Part shown: piece by piece, positions 1-5,656 of the stretch
Numbering within the stretch: the stretch's first letter is position 1
How the letters are laid out: each line of letters opens with the position of its first letter
DNA from: CAZQKE01 sp964593865
Lineage (GTDB): Bacteria > Chloroflexota > Anaerolineae > JAAYZQ01
Reading direction: 5' to 3'
NCBI GenBank assembly: GCA_964593865.1
Contig: CAZQKE010000136.1
Coordinates: forward strand, 1 to 7,582
Length of the DNA: 7,582 bases
Translations under genes and position numbers: made by a program
The notes under the pieces: generated by a model
Told to the model about the DNA's origin: nothing
What the model saw: only the letters and a program-made list of their open reading frames with translations
Databases searched by the model: none

Positions 1-258
1 CGGCTGGCCGTCCTTGAAAAGAATGAGCGTGGGGATGCCCATGACGCCATACTGCATGGCCAGCTGATTGTTATGGTCCACGTCTAGCTTGCAGATCTGC
101 AACCGGCCTTCATACTCTGTGGCAATCTCCTCCAAAATGGGAGCGATCATCTTGCAGGGGCCGCACCACACCGCCCAAAAATCTACGGCTGTCGGGATCG
201 CTGCCTGAAGCACGATCTCGTCGAAATTCTGTTGCGTGACCTCGATTGGCTTTGCCAT
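1..258 (-). CDS. trxA: Thioredoxin, N-terminal 86 codons (C-terminus beyond window)
   Basis: The minus strand encodes a thioredoxin, the cytoplasmic dithiol-disulfide oxidoreductase that donates electrons to ribonucleotide reductase, peroxiredoxins and other partners. The protein starts MAKPIEVTQQNFDEIV and carries the canonical redox site WCGPCK at about residues 31-36 (Cys32/Cys35). The conserved Asp on the buried side of the fold is in AVDFWA (about 24-29), and the cis-Pro loop is seen as MGIPTL (about 73-78). The frame is open to the window edge at residue 86. Family members are usually about 105-110 residues, so roughly 20 C-terminal residues lie outside. The ATG at 256-258 is chosen because a strong SD precedes it and a consensus promoter lies 42 bp upstream. 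It is transcribed away from the radical SAM cluster. Identification is firm; paralogue assignment (TrxA against another thioredoxin) is less so. Confidence 0.95.
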   Translation of the reverse strand, partial: MAKPIEVTQQNFDEIVLQAAIPTAVDFWAVWCGPCKMIAPILEEIATEYEGRLQICKLDVDHNNQLAMQYGVMGIPTLILFKDGQP

Positions 259-260
259 TG

Positions 261-270
261 TCCCTCCTCC
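261..270 (-). promoter_or_regulatory. Shine-Dalgarno site of the thioredoxin gene
   Basis: Read on the minus strand the bases are GGAGGAGGGA, containing a full AGGAGG (263-268) four bases before the ATG at 258. This fixes the thioredoxin start codon and implies strong translation. Confidence 0.85.
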
Positions 271-299
271 CGTTCCGATACTGCGGAAAGGCATGATCT

Positions 300-328
300 A
301 TCTTAGCCGCTTTCGTCCGATTTGTCAA
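300..328 (-). promoter_or_regulatory. Sigma-70-type promoter of the thioredoxin gene
   Basis: On the minus strand there is a perfect TTGACA -35 box (323-328), a 17-bp spacer and a TAAGAT -10 box (300-305; 5 of 6 match TATAAT). The start of transcription should fall near 293, giving a leader of about 35 nt to the ATG at 258. Spacing and both boxes are near ideal, which suggests high constitutive expression by the housekeeping sigma factor. No operator is evident. Confidence 0.8.
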
Positions 329-389
329 ACCAGGCCCAAATTGTCGGTCCGCAGGGTGCATTTCCACATCGTGGGTAATCGGCAAGGAC

Positions 390-448
390 GGGTTTGGAAC
401 CCACCCCCGCAAGGGTGTTCAAGTCTGAAACACACCCTTTTCAAAGGG
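390..448. repeat. Cluster of short inverted repeats with overlapping arms
   Basis: Three small dyads lie side by side. GGGTT-TGG-AACCC occupies 390-402. An 8-bp stem AAGGGTGT (411-418) / ACACCCTT (432-439) encloses a smaller TCA/TGA pairing. CCCTTT-TC-AAAGGG occupies 435-448. The last two share bases 435-439, so they cannot form together. No T-run follows either, so neither is an intrinsic terminator. They could be remnants of dispersed palindromic repeats or alternative folds of a transcript. Confidence 0.5.
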
Positions 449-456
449 GGCAGAAT

Positions 457-566
457 AGGGCAAACGCACTTATCGTGACCAACCCTGGCCCCCCGCAGGG
501 ATGCAGAGAGAAATCGCATAAAACTTGGGTCTCGGCGGTACAAAATCCTGCCACTGCGTTTGCCCT
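457..566 (+). repeat. 12-bp perfect inverted repeat enclosing a foldable ~110-nt segment
   Basis: The arms AGGGCAAACGCA (457-468) and TGCGTTTGCCCT (555-566) are exact reverse complements 86 bases apart. Inside, hand-folding gives GACCAA (477-482) with TTGGGTC (525-531, one bulged G), directly abutted by a hairpin CCCTG/CAGGG (483-487/496-500) and a small hairpin ATGC/GCAT (501-504/516-519). A separate hairpin GGCGG/CCTGCC lies at 534-538/548-552. Two G-U pairs (537-549 and 456-567) favour the plus strand as RNA. It may be a structured RNA or a small miniature element. No matching target-site duplication is visible, and I recognise no known RNA family. The short inner stems may be chance in GC-rich sequence. 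Confidence 0.4.
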
Positions 567-606
567 GGGGCGCAAAGAAGGGGCCGGGGACCGCCTGGCC
601 CGCCCT

Positions 607-635
607 TTGACAAAATCCACGACAATCGTTACAAT
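607..635 (+). promoter_or_regulatory. Sigma-70-type promoter of the radical SAM cluster
   Basis: A perfect TTGACA -35 box (607-612), a 17-bp spacer and TACAAT (630-635; 5 of 6 match the -10 consensus). Transcription should begin near 642, giving an 83-nt leader before the TTG start at 725. It is the only good rightward promoter I see upstream of four co-oriented genes, so it may serve all of them. Confidence 0.75.
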
Positions 636-650
636 AAGCCCCAGACCGGT

Positions 651-675
651 AGGGGCAGGTCTCCGACCTGCCCCT
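651..675. repeat. 25-bp perfect palindrome in the leader of the radical SAM gene
   Basis: The arms AGGGGCAGGTC and GACCTGCCCCT pair over 11 bp around a 3-base loop (TCC). It starts about 9 nt after the predicted transcription start, so the transcript would carry a very stable 5' hairpin. From memory, similar GTAGGGGCAGGT-type palindromes occur as dispersed intergenic repeats in several bacterial genomes and translate as VGAGLRPAP, as they do here in one frame. That makes a dispersed repeat the likeliest origin. No T-run follows, so it is not a terminator. Confidence 0.7.
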
Positions 676-688
676 CTCGAAATAATTT

Positions 689-704
689 GGGGGCCTCGGC
701 CCCC
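689..704. repeat. GC-only hairpin just before the radical SAM ribosome-binding site
   Basis: GGGGGCC (689-695) pairs with GGCCCCC (698-704) around TC. It lies 13 bases downstream of the 25-bp palindrome and 3 bases before the presumed SD (708-714). It could hold the leader structured up to the ribosome-binding site. No poly-T follows, so terminator function is unlikely. Confidence 0.5.
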
Positions 705-707
705 CGT

Positions 708-714
708 GAGAGGA
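708..714 (+). promoter_or_regulatory. Weak Shine-Dalgarno site of the radical SAM gene
   Basis: GAGAGGA ends 10 bases before the TTG at 725. It is the only purine-rich stretch in range and supports TTG as the start. An in-frame stop at 707-709 rules out any earlier start. Confidence 0.5.
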
Positions 715-724
715 ATCCCGACCA

Positions 725-2191
725 TTGCACCTGCTATTCATCGTCAAAGCGATTGACAACGAACCCCATGGCATTCTGCTCATCAGCAGTTTGCTCAAGC
801 GAGAGGGCCACCGGGTCAGCCTGGTGGTCGCCAGTGAGGAGGATCCGGTTGAAGCCGCTCTGCGTTTACAGCCCGATGTGCTGGGCTATACCGTCTACAC
901 CGGACCGCATAGCTGGTATCTGGATCTGAACCGGCACATCAAAGCGCAGCTGCCCGGCGTGTTCTCGATTTTCGGCGGGCCACACCCCACTTTTTTCCCA
1001 GAGATGATCGAGCAAGAGGGGGTGGACGGCCTGTGCATCGGCGAGGGCGAGTACGCCACCCTGGACCTGATGAACGCCTTGCAGCGGGGCGACGACGGGG
1101 TACATCTGCCCGACCCAACCATCGCCAACTGGTGGTTCAAGCTGAACGGGGAGATCATCCGCAACCCCCTGCGTCCCCTCCTCACCGGGGAGGAGCTGGA
1201 CGCCCTACCCTTTGCCGACCGGGAACTGCTCTACGCCGCCCATGCCCAAAGTCGCCGCACCAAGATCAAGCCCTTTATCACCGGGCGGGGCTGCCCCTAT
1301 AACTGTGCCTTCTGCTTCAACAAAGCCTTTTCCGATCTGTACGAAGGGCAGGGGCTGCGTTTCCGCCGCCGCAGCCCGGAAAACGTCATCCGCGAGATCA
1401 AAGAGGTGACGGCCCGCCATGACGTGCGTTTCATCCTCTTTATGGACGATACCTTTATCTTGCAAAAGCGGTGGCTTCAGGAGTTCATGGCCCGCTACAA
1501 AGCCGAGGTGCAGCGGGATGGGCAGCCGCTGCCCTTTTGGTGTCAGGTGCGGGCCAACCTGGTGACCGATGAAAAGATCGCTCTATTCAAGGATGCAGGC
1601 TGCGTTTCGGTCAGTTTTGGGTTGGAGGCGGGCAACGACCGGCTGCGCAACGCCGTCCTCAACCGCAACATGAGCCGGGAGCAGATCCTGAACGCTTCCG
1701 AGACATTGCGCCGTCACGGCATTGCTTTTATGACCAACAACATGCTGGGCCTGCCCACCGGCAACCTGGAAACCGATTTCGAAACCCTGGACCTGAACGC
1801 CCAATGCCGCCCGGCCTACGCCAACGTCTTTCTCTTTCAGCCCTATCCCAAGACGGCCCTGGGTGAATGGGCCTATGAGCACGGCTGGATGATGGGCAAT
1901 TTTGACGACCTGTCCGGCTCGGTCAGCGATGATACCGTCATCAAATTCGGCAGCGAGGCAGAAAAGCGACAGATCGAAAACCTGCAAAAACTGTTCGCCC
2001 TGGGCGTCGAATTCCCCTGGCTGCTGCCGATTATCCGCCGCTTGATCCGTCTGCCGTCCAACCGTCTCTTTTGGCTGATCTACAAACTGTGGAAGGGTTG
2101 GGCCATCAAAAACCGGATGTTCCCTTTCAGGATGACGCCCAGGGAGTACCTGGATTCGGCGTTGTACTATATGCGCATCAAAAGTCAGTAA
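725..2191 (+). CDS. B12-binding-type radical SAM protein
   Basis: A 488-residue radical SAM enzyme with an N-terminal cobalamin-binding-type domain. Residues 1-130 show the B12-type Rossmann pattern: EPHGILLISSLLKREGH near 13-29, FGGPHPTFFPE at 83-93 and CIGEGE at 104-109. The radical SAM cluster motif GCPYNCAFC has Cys190, Cys194 and Cys197 (CX3CX2C), ligating a 4Fe-4S cluster that cleaves S-adenosylmethionine. FGLEAGNDRLR (298-308) resembles the SAM-contact region of the barrel. The C-terminal ~90 residues are basic and aromatic, with no recognised domain. Family members with this layout (for example BchE or hopanoid-modifying enzymes) methylate or rearrange unactivated carbons, often on lipids or cofactors; the substrate here cannot be told. 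The strict DxHxxG cobalamin motif is absent, as in many of this class. The start is TTG at 725: an in-frame stop at 707-709 excludes earlier starts and the first residues fit the domain. It shares its stop region with the next gene's SD. Confidence 0.9.
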   Translation: MHLLFIVKAIDNEPHGILLISSLLKREGHRVSLVVASEEDPVEAALRLQPDVLGYTVYTGPHSWYLDLNRHIKAQLPGVFSIFGGPHPTFFPEMIEQEGVDGLCIGEGEYATLDLMNALQRGDDGVHLPDPTIANWWFKLNGEIIRNPLRPLLTGEELDALPFADRELLYAAHAQSRRTKIKPFITGRGCPYNCAFCFNKAFSDLYEGQGLRFRRRSPENVIREIKEVTARHDVRFILFMDDTFILQKRWLQEFMARYKAEVQRDGQPLPFWCQVRANLVTDEKIALFKDAGCVSVSFGLEAGNDRLRNAVLNRNMSREQILNASETLRRHGIAFMTNNMLGLPTGNLETDFETLDLNAQCRPAYANVFLFQPYPKTALGEWAYEHGWMMGNFDDLSGSVSDDTVIKFGSEAEKRQIENLQKLFALGVEFPWLLPIIRRLIRLPSNRLFWLIYKLWKGWAIKNRMFPFRMTPREYLDSALYYMRIKSQ

Positions 2192-2196
2192 GGAGG
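2190..2196 (+). promoter_or_regulatory. Shine-Dalgarno site of the HD gene, overlapping the upstream stop codon
   Basis: AAGGAGG uses the last two bases of the radical SAM TAA stop (2189-2191) and ends 4 bases before the ATG at 2201. Ribosomes finishing the first gene are placed on the start of the second, so the two proteins are probably made together. Confidence 0.85.
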
Positions 2197-2200
2197 CGAA

Positions 2201-2776
2201 ATGAAAAAGCGATTGCTGGAATTGATCCCCGAATTCACGCTGATTCAGGATGGAGATTTGCGGGAGAAGGCCATCCAGGTCTGGTTGGCGGCGATGGAGC
2301 GCAGCGGTTGGACGCCCGACAGCCTGGCGGAAATGCCCTTTACCCTGCTCATCAACCCCTGTCCGGCAACCTATATCGAGCACATCCGCGCCGTAACACT
2401 GACCGCCTACCGCACCGCCTTGCTCTTCCGGGAAATCTATGGTGAGCGCGTTCCCCTCAACCTGGATTACCTGGTCGCCGGTGGGCTGTTGCACGACATT
2501 GGCAAACTGTTGGAATACGAGACCCACGACGACGGCTTGACCTACCAGACACGCTATGGCAAACTGATCCGTCACCCCTTCAGCGGCGCGGCGCTGGCCC
2601 ATGAATTCGGCCTGCCGCCGGAGGTGCAGCACATCATCGCCGCCCACGCCGGGGAAGGCGACAAGGTCAAGCGCACACCGGAAGCAACCCTGGTCAACAA
2701 GGCCGATTTTATGAGTTTCGAGACGCTGCGCGATTTGCAGGTCAAAAAAGAACTGGCGGCGCAACTCGCCGGTTGA
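2201..2776 (+). CDS. HD-domain phosphohydrolase, HDIG type
   Basis: A 191-residue soluble protein with the full HD-superfamily metal-site pattern: His61 (in YIEHIRAV), His98-Asp99 (LLHDIGKLLEYE), His125 (RHPFSGAALAHEFG), His144 and His149 (HIIAAH), and Asp169 (NKADFM). HD enzymes bind one or two divalent metals and hydrolyse phosphoester bonds, mostly of nucleotides or signalling nucleotides. With the extra histidines this could be a two-metal site. No signal peptide, membrane segment or second domain is seen, and the length fits a stand-alone HD protein. The substrate is unknown. The gene follows the radical SAM gene with a 9-bp gap and an SD overlapping its stop, so the pair is co-translated. 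The TGA stop (2774-2776) lies inside the left arm of an inverted repeat. The family-level call is firm; the function is not. Confidence 0.88.
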   Translation: MKKRLLELIPEFTLIQDGDLREKAIQVWLAAMERSGWTPDSLAEMPFTLLINPCPATYIEHIRAVTLTAYRTALLFREIYGERVPLNLDYLVAGGLLHDIGKLLEYETHDDGLTYQTRYGKLIRHPFSGAALAHEFGLPPEVQHIIAAHAGEGDKVKRTPEATLVNKADFMSFETLRDLQVKKELAAQLAG

Positions 2777-2829
2777 CCGGGACCACAGCAGGGAGGCCGA
2801 GGTCCCAGCCGTACACCTGCCCGGTCAAC
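2772..2829. repeat. Inverted repeat spanning the HD stop codon and the recD2 leader
   Basis: GTTGACCGGG (2772-2781) and CCCGGTCAAC (2820-2829) are exact 10-bp reverse complements. Within them GGGACC (2779-2784) pairs with GGTCCC (2801-2806). A stacked form with GTTGACC/GGTCAAC outside and GGGACC/GGTCCC inside uses most of these bases. The HD stop codon lies in the left arm and the recD2 ATG is 14 bases after the right arm. No T-run follows, so an intrinsic terminator is unlikely. It could tune translation of recD2 or mRNA stability between the two genes. Confidence 0.55.
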
Positions 2830-2843
2830 ACTGCGAAAAGTCC

Positions 2844-5042
2844 ATGGCGGATCTACTGGTCGGCACAATCGAACGCATCACCTACTACAACCCGGAAAAC
2901 GGCTACACCGTCGCCCAGGTGACGCCGGAGGGCCGGAGCTACACCGTCACGGTCGTGGGCAACCTGCTGGAGGTCAGCCCCGGCGAAAGCCTGCGTCTTT
3001 ACGGCCAGTGGGCGACCCACCCCCGCTACGGTCGCCAGTTCCAGGTGGAACGCTATACCACGGTGCTGCCGGCCACCGTCGCCGGGATCGAAAAATACCT
3101 GGGTTCGGGGCTGATCAAGGGCATCGGCCCGGTGACGGCCCGGCGCATCGTCCGCCGCTTCAAGCTGGATACGCTGCGCGTCATTGAGGAGGAGCCGCAC
3201 CGCCTGCGCGAGGTGCTGGGCATCGGCAGGAAACGGGCGGCCAGCATCCAACGGGCCTGGGAGGAGCAAAAGATCATCAAAGAGGTGATGATCTTTTTGC
3301 AGAGTCACAATGTCAGCACCGCCCACGCCGTCAAAATCTACAAAACCTATGGCGACGCGGCGATTGACGTGGTGCGCCACGACCCCTACCGCCTGGCCCG
3401 CGACATCCACGGCATCGGCTTTCTCACCGCCGACAAGATCGCACGCGAGCTAGGCTTGGCCCACGACAGCCCCCAACGGGTGCAGGCGGGCGTCACCTAC
3501 ACCCTCAACCAGATGGCCGATGAGGGCCACGTCTATGCCCCCCAGGGCGAATTGATCCACGAAAGCACCCGCATCCTGGACGTGCCGCCCGACCTGGTGG
3601 CCGAAAGCATCCAGACCCTGTCCGAGGAGGAGCAGGTCCGCATCGAGTACCGCACCGCCGAGGAACGGGTTGGGGGCGAAACGATGCTGCGCGAGGAGCA
3701 GGCCGTCTACCTGCCGCCCTTTTACCACAGTGAAATCGGCGTCGCCGAGCGGCTGCGCACCCTGCTCCACGCCCCAAGCCGCCTGGCCTTCTACCGCCGG
3801 GCCGACCTGGACCGCCTCCTGGGGCAGGCGGCGGAGCTGACCCTCAACACCGGTCAGCGGGCGGCGGTGCAGGCCGCTTTGACCCACAAAATCACCGTCC
3901 TCACCGGCGGGCCGGGCACGGGCAAGACGACGGCGGTACGGACCCTCATTCGCCTTTTGGAAGCCAAAGGGTTCCGCTACGCCCTGGCCGCCCCCACCGG
4001 GCGGGCAGCCAAGCGTCTGGCCGAGGCGACAGGCCGCGAGGCCAAAACCCTCCACCGCCTGCTTGAATTCAAACCCCACAAAGGGATGCGCTTCCGGCGC
4101 AACGAGGAAAACCCCCTGGAAACGGACATGATCATCGTGGATGAAGCCTCCATGCTGGACCTGATCCTGACCTACCACCTGCTCAAAGCGGTCCACCCGG
4201 AAAGCCATCTGCTGCTTGTGGGCGATATTGATCAACTGCCCAGCGTCGGCGCGGGCAACGTGCTCCAAGACATCATCGAATCGGGGGTGGTGGCCGTGGT
4301 GCGCCTGACCGAGATCTTTCGCCAGGCCCCCGGCAGCTACATCGTCATCAATGCCCACCGCATCAACCGGGGGCAGATGCCCCTCTTTGCCAAAGAGTCC
4401 ACCGACTTTTTCCTCTTTCCCGCCGAGGACGCAGAAAGGGCCGCCGACCTGATCGTGGACATTGTGCAAAACCGCATCCCCCGCAAGTTCGGCCTGGACC
4501 CCCGGCGCGAAGTGCAGGTCCTCTCGCCCCTCCATCGCGGGGCTGCCGGGGTGGGGGAGCTGAACCGTCGCTTGCAGGCGGCCCTCAACCCGCCATCGCC
4601 GGGCAAGGCCGAGTACCGCCGGGGCGGTCAGGTCTTTCGCCTGGGCGACCGGGTGATGCAGATCCGCAACGACTATGACCGGGATGTGTTCAACGGAGAT
4701 ATGGGCCGCATCGTGGCCCTGGACCGGGTGGAACAGAGGTTGACGGTGCGCTTTGAGGGCCGGGACGTGGAGTACGAATTTTCGGACCTGGACGAACTGG
4801 TCCACGCCTACGCCGTCAGCGTCCACAAGAGCCAGGGCAGCGAATATCGGGCCGTGGTCGTGCCGGTGCTGACGGCCCATTTTGTGATGCTCCAACGCAA
4901 CCTGCTCTATACGGCGGTGACGCGGGCCAAAGAGCTGGCGGTGCTGGTGGGCCAAAAGCGGGCCATCGCCATCGCCGTAGGCAACCACACCGTGGGGCAG
5001 CGGCACAGCGCCCTGGCCGAGCGGCTGCGCCGCCTGACATAA
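2844..5042 (+). CDS. recD2: RecD2-type ATP-dependent DNA helicase
   Basis: A 732-residue superfamily 1B 5'-3' DNA helicase of the RecD2/YrrC type, found in bacteria that often lack RecBC and acting in repair and replication-fork processing. The N-terminus (IERITYYNPENGYTVAQV) fits the RecD2 OB-fold start. Helix-hairpin-helix segments follow at about 86-105 (LIKGIGPVTA), 124-132 (LGIGRKRAA) and 189-200 (HGIGFLTADKI). The motor shows the Q-motif region TGQRAAVQAA, Walker A GGPGTGKTT at 355-363, Walker B IIVDEAS with Asp433/Glu434, motif III GDIDQLPSVG from 460, LTEIFRQA, and VHKSQGSEY (660-668) in the C-terminal UvrD-like domain. Length is normal (about 715-800 in known members) and no motif is missing. 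The ATG at 2844 fits the family start although its SD is weak; no ATG, GTG or TTG lies in the open frame between the HD stop and it. It lies 67 bp after the HD gene, probably in the same transcript. Confidence 0.95.
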   Translation: MADLLVGTIERITYYNPENGYTVAQVTPEGRSYTVTVVGNLLEVSPGESLRLYGQWATHPRYGRQFQVERYTTVLPATVAGIEKYLGSGLIKGIGPVTARRIVRRFKLDTLRVIEEEPHRLREVLGIGRKRAASIQRAWEEQKIIKEVMIFLQSHNVSTAHAVKIYKTYGDAAIDVVRHDPYRLARDIHGIGFLTADKIARELGLAHDSPQRVQAGVTYTLNQMADEGHVYAPQGELIHESTRILDVPPDLVAESIQTLSEEEQVRIEYRTAEERVGGETMLREEQAVYLPPFYHSEIGVAERLRTLLHAPSRLAFYRRADLDRLLGQAAELTLNTGQRAAVQAALTHKITVLTGGPGTGKTTAVRTLIRLLEAKGFRYALAAPTGRAAKRLAEATGREAKTLHRLLEFKPHKGMRFRRNEENPLETDMIIVDEASMLDLILTYHLLKAVHPESHLLLVGDIDQLPSVGAGNVLQDIIESGVVAVVRLTEIFRQAPGSYIVINAHRINRGQMPLFAKESTDFFLFPAEDAERAADLIVDIVQNRIPRKFGLDPRREVQVLSPLHRGAAGVGELNRRLQAALNPPSPGKAEYRRGGQVFRLGDRVMQIRNDYDRDVFNGDMGRIVALDRVEQRLTVRFEGRDVEYEFSDLDELVHAYAVSVHKSQGSEYRAVVVPVLTAHFVMLQRNLLYTAVTRAKELAVLVGQKRAIAIAVGNHTVGQRHSALAERLRRLT

Positions 5043-5062
5043 CGCAACACGTTACAAAAGTG

Positions 5063-5070
5063 AGGGAGGA
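5063..5070 (+). promoter_or_regulatory. Shine-Dalgarno site deciding the start of the zinc-ribbon gene
   Basis: AGGGAGGA ends 4 bases before the ATG at 5075. An in-frame GTG at 5060 would include this SD inside the coding sequence and has no SD of its own, so the ATG is preferred. Confidence 0.8.
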
Positions 5071-5074
5071 TACC

Positions 5075-5650
5075 ATGTTTCGACCACGCCGACCTTTGCG
5101 CCGTCGTCCGCCGCTCTTGCGGCCCCGCCGCCGTCCCCCCCTCCGGCGTCTGTCGCCCATTGCCGCCGAGGTGGAACGGCTGATGCGGACGGGACAATTC
5201 GACGAGGCAGCCGCCCGCTTTGGCGATCTGGCTCAGGAAGCCGAAAAGCGAGGACGCAACGGTGGGGCTGGGGAGCTGTATCTCCGCGCTGCCCGCTGCT
5301 ACCTGGAAAGCGGGGATGAGGACCGGGCGGATGATTGCGCCGAGCGGGCCATCCACCTTCTAATCAAAGCACGCCGTCCCCGGCGAGTGCGCCAGGTGCT
5401 GCCCAAGGTGCTGGCCGCCCTGGAACGCCACGGTCGCCACGAGGACGCCGAACGGCTGCGGGCCGAGGTCCAAGCTGCCTTCCAGGGCCGAGAGGCGATG
5501 CCCGCGCAGACTCCCCGGACCAGGCAGCAGCCTCAGCTCCCAACGCGCTGTGCCGCCTGCGGTGCGCCTGTCCGCCCCGATGAGGTCTCCTGGACCAGTT
5601 CGACTACGGCGGAATGCCCGTACTGCGGCAGTGTCATTCAGGCCGAGTGA
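5075..5650 (+). CDS. Arg/Pro-rich, TPR-like, zinc-ribbon protein of unknown function
   Basis: A 191-residue protein in three parts. Residues 1-26 hold 12 Arg and 7 Pro, including two 9-residue units, RRRPPLLRP and RRRPPLRRL. Residues ~28-135 are helical and TPR-like, with GELYLRAARCYLESGDEDRA and the following AERAIHLL as the clearest repeat. A Gln/Pro/Thr linker follows, then a zinc ribbon with Cys159/Cys162 (CAAC) and Cys181/Cys184 (CPYC) at the C-terminus. There is no signal peptide or hydrophobic helix. The basic start could bind nucleic acid or acidic membrane lipid, TPRs bind proteins, and the ribbon is probably structural or nucleic-acid binding; these are inferences. It lies 32 bp after recD2 with its own good SD, so it is probably co-transcribed and may act with the helicase. 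I do not recognise a named family. Its stop is 6 bp from the stop of the convergent LCP gene. Confidence 0.85.
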   Translation: MFRPRRPLRRRPPLLRPRRRPPLRRLSPIAAEVERLMRTGQFDEAAARFGDLAQEAEKRGRNGGAGELYLRAARCYLESGDEDRADDCAERAIHLLIKARRPRRVRQVLPKVLAALERHGRHEDAERLRAEVQAAFQGREAMPAQTPRTRQQPQLPTRCAACGAPVRPDEVSWTSSTTAECPYCGSVIQAE

Positions 5651-5656
5651 GCGGCG

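Larger units (their letters stand above)
259..724. other. Divergent intergenic region between trxA and the radical SAM gene
   Basis: About 465 bp without a convincing gene. It contains the leftward trxA promoter, a group of short inverted repeats (390-448), a long inverted repeat enclosing a foldable segment (457-566), the rightward promoter (607-635), and two hairpin-forming repeats in the leader of the radical SAM gene (651-675, 689-704). Open frames crossing it are low-complexity, lack an SD, and change with the repeat content, so I do not call them genes. The stretch between 329 and 389 shows nothing I can assign. Confidence 0.7.

Noticed and set aside
380..405. tRNA T-arm-like sequence on the minus strand (GGGTTCCAAACCC)
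   Set aside because: No acceptor, D or anticodon arm can be placed around it, and the loop breaks the usual purine-57/pyrimidine-60 pattern.
457..580. Resemblance to a cyclic-di-GMP (GEMM) riboswitch (GGGCAAAC, GCGCAAAG)
   Set aside because: The two short matches are about 110 nt apart and lack the receptor helices and tetraloop; order and spacing do not fit.
651..704. Intrinsic terminator upstream of the radical SAM gene
   Set aside because: Neither hairpin is followed by a T-run, and no upstream gene on this strand needs one.
259..724. Cobalamin riboswitch ahead of the B12-type radical SAM gene
   Set aside because: The predicted leader is only about 83 nt and holds two simple hairpins. 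The conserved B12-box pattern is not seen there or upstream.
394..756. 120-codon plus-strand reading frame containing VGAGLRPAP
   Set aside because: The peptide is the translation of the 651-675 palindrome and surrounding hairpins. It has no SD, no domain, and runs into the radical SAM gene in another frame.
325..798. 157-codon minus-strand reading frame in the spacer
   Set aside because: Begins inside the radical SAM gene, has no SD, and its residues follow the repeats rather than any protein pattern.
1583..2764. 393-codon minus-strand frame opposite the radical SAM and HD genes
   Set aside because: An antisense shadow of GC-rich codons. The plus strand has clear motifs in both genes, while this frame shows none.
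3450..5006. 518-codon minus-strand frame opposite recD2
   Set aside because: The plus strand encodes every helicase motif. The antisense product is His/Gly/Val/Gln-rich with no recognisable fold, typical of a shadow frame.
5060..5074. Upstream GTG start for the zinc-ribbon gene
   Set aside because: It would place the strong SD (5063-5070) inside the coding region and has no SD itself; the ATG at 5075 fits.
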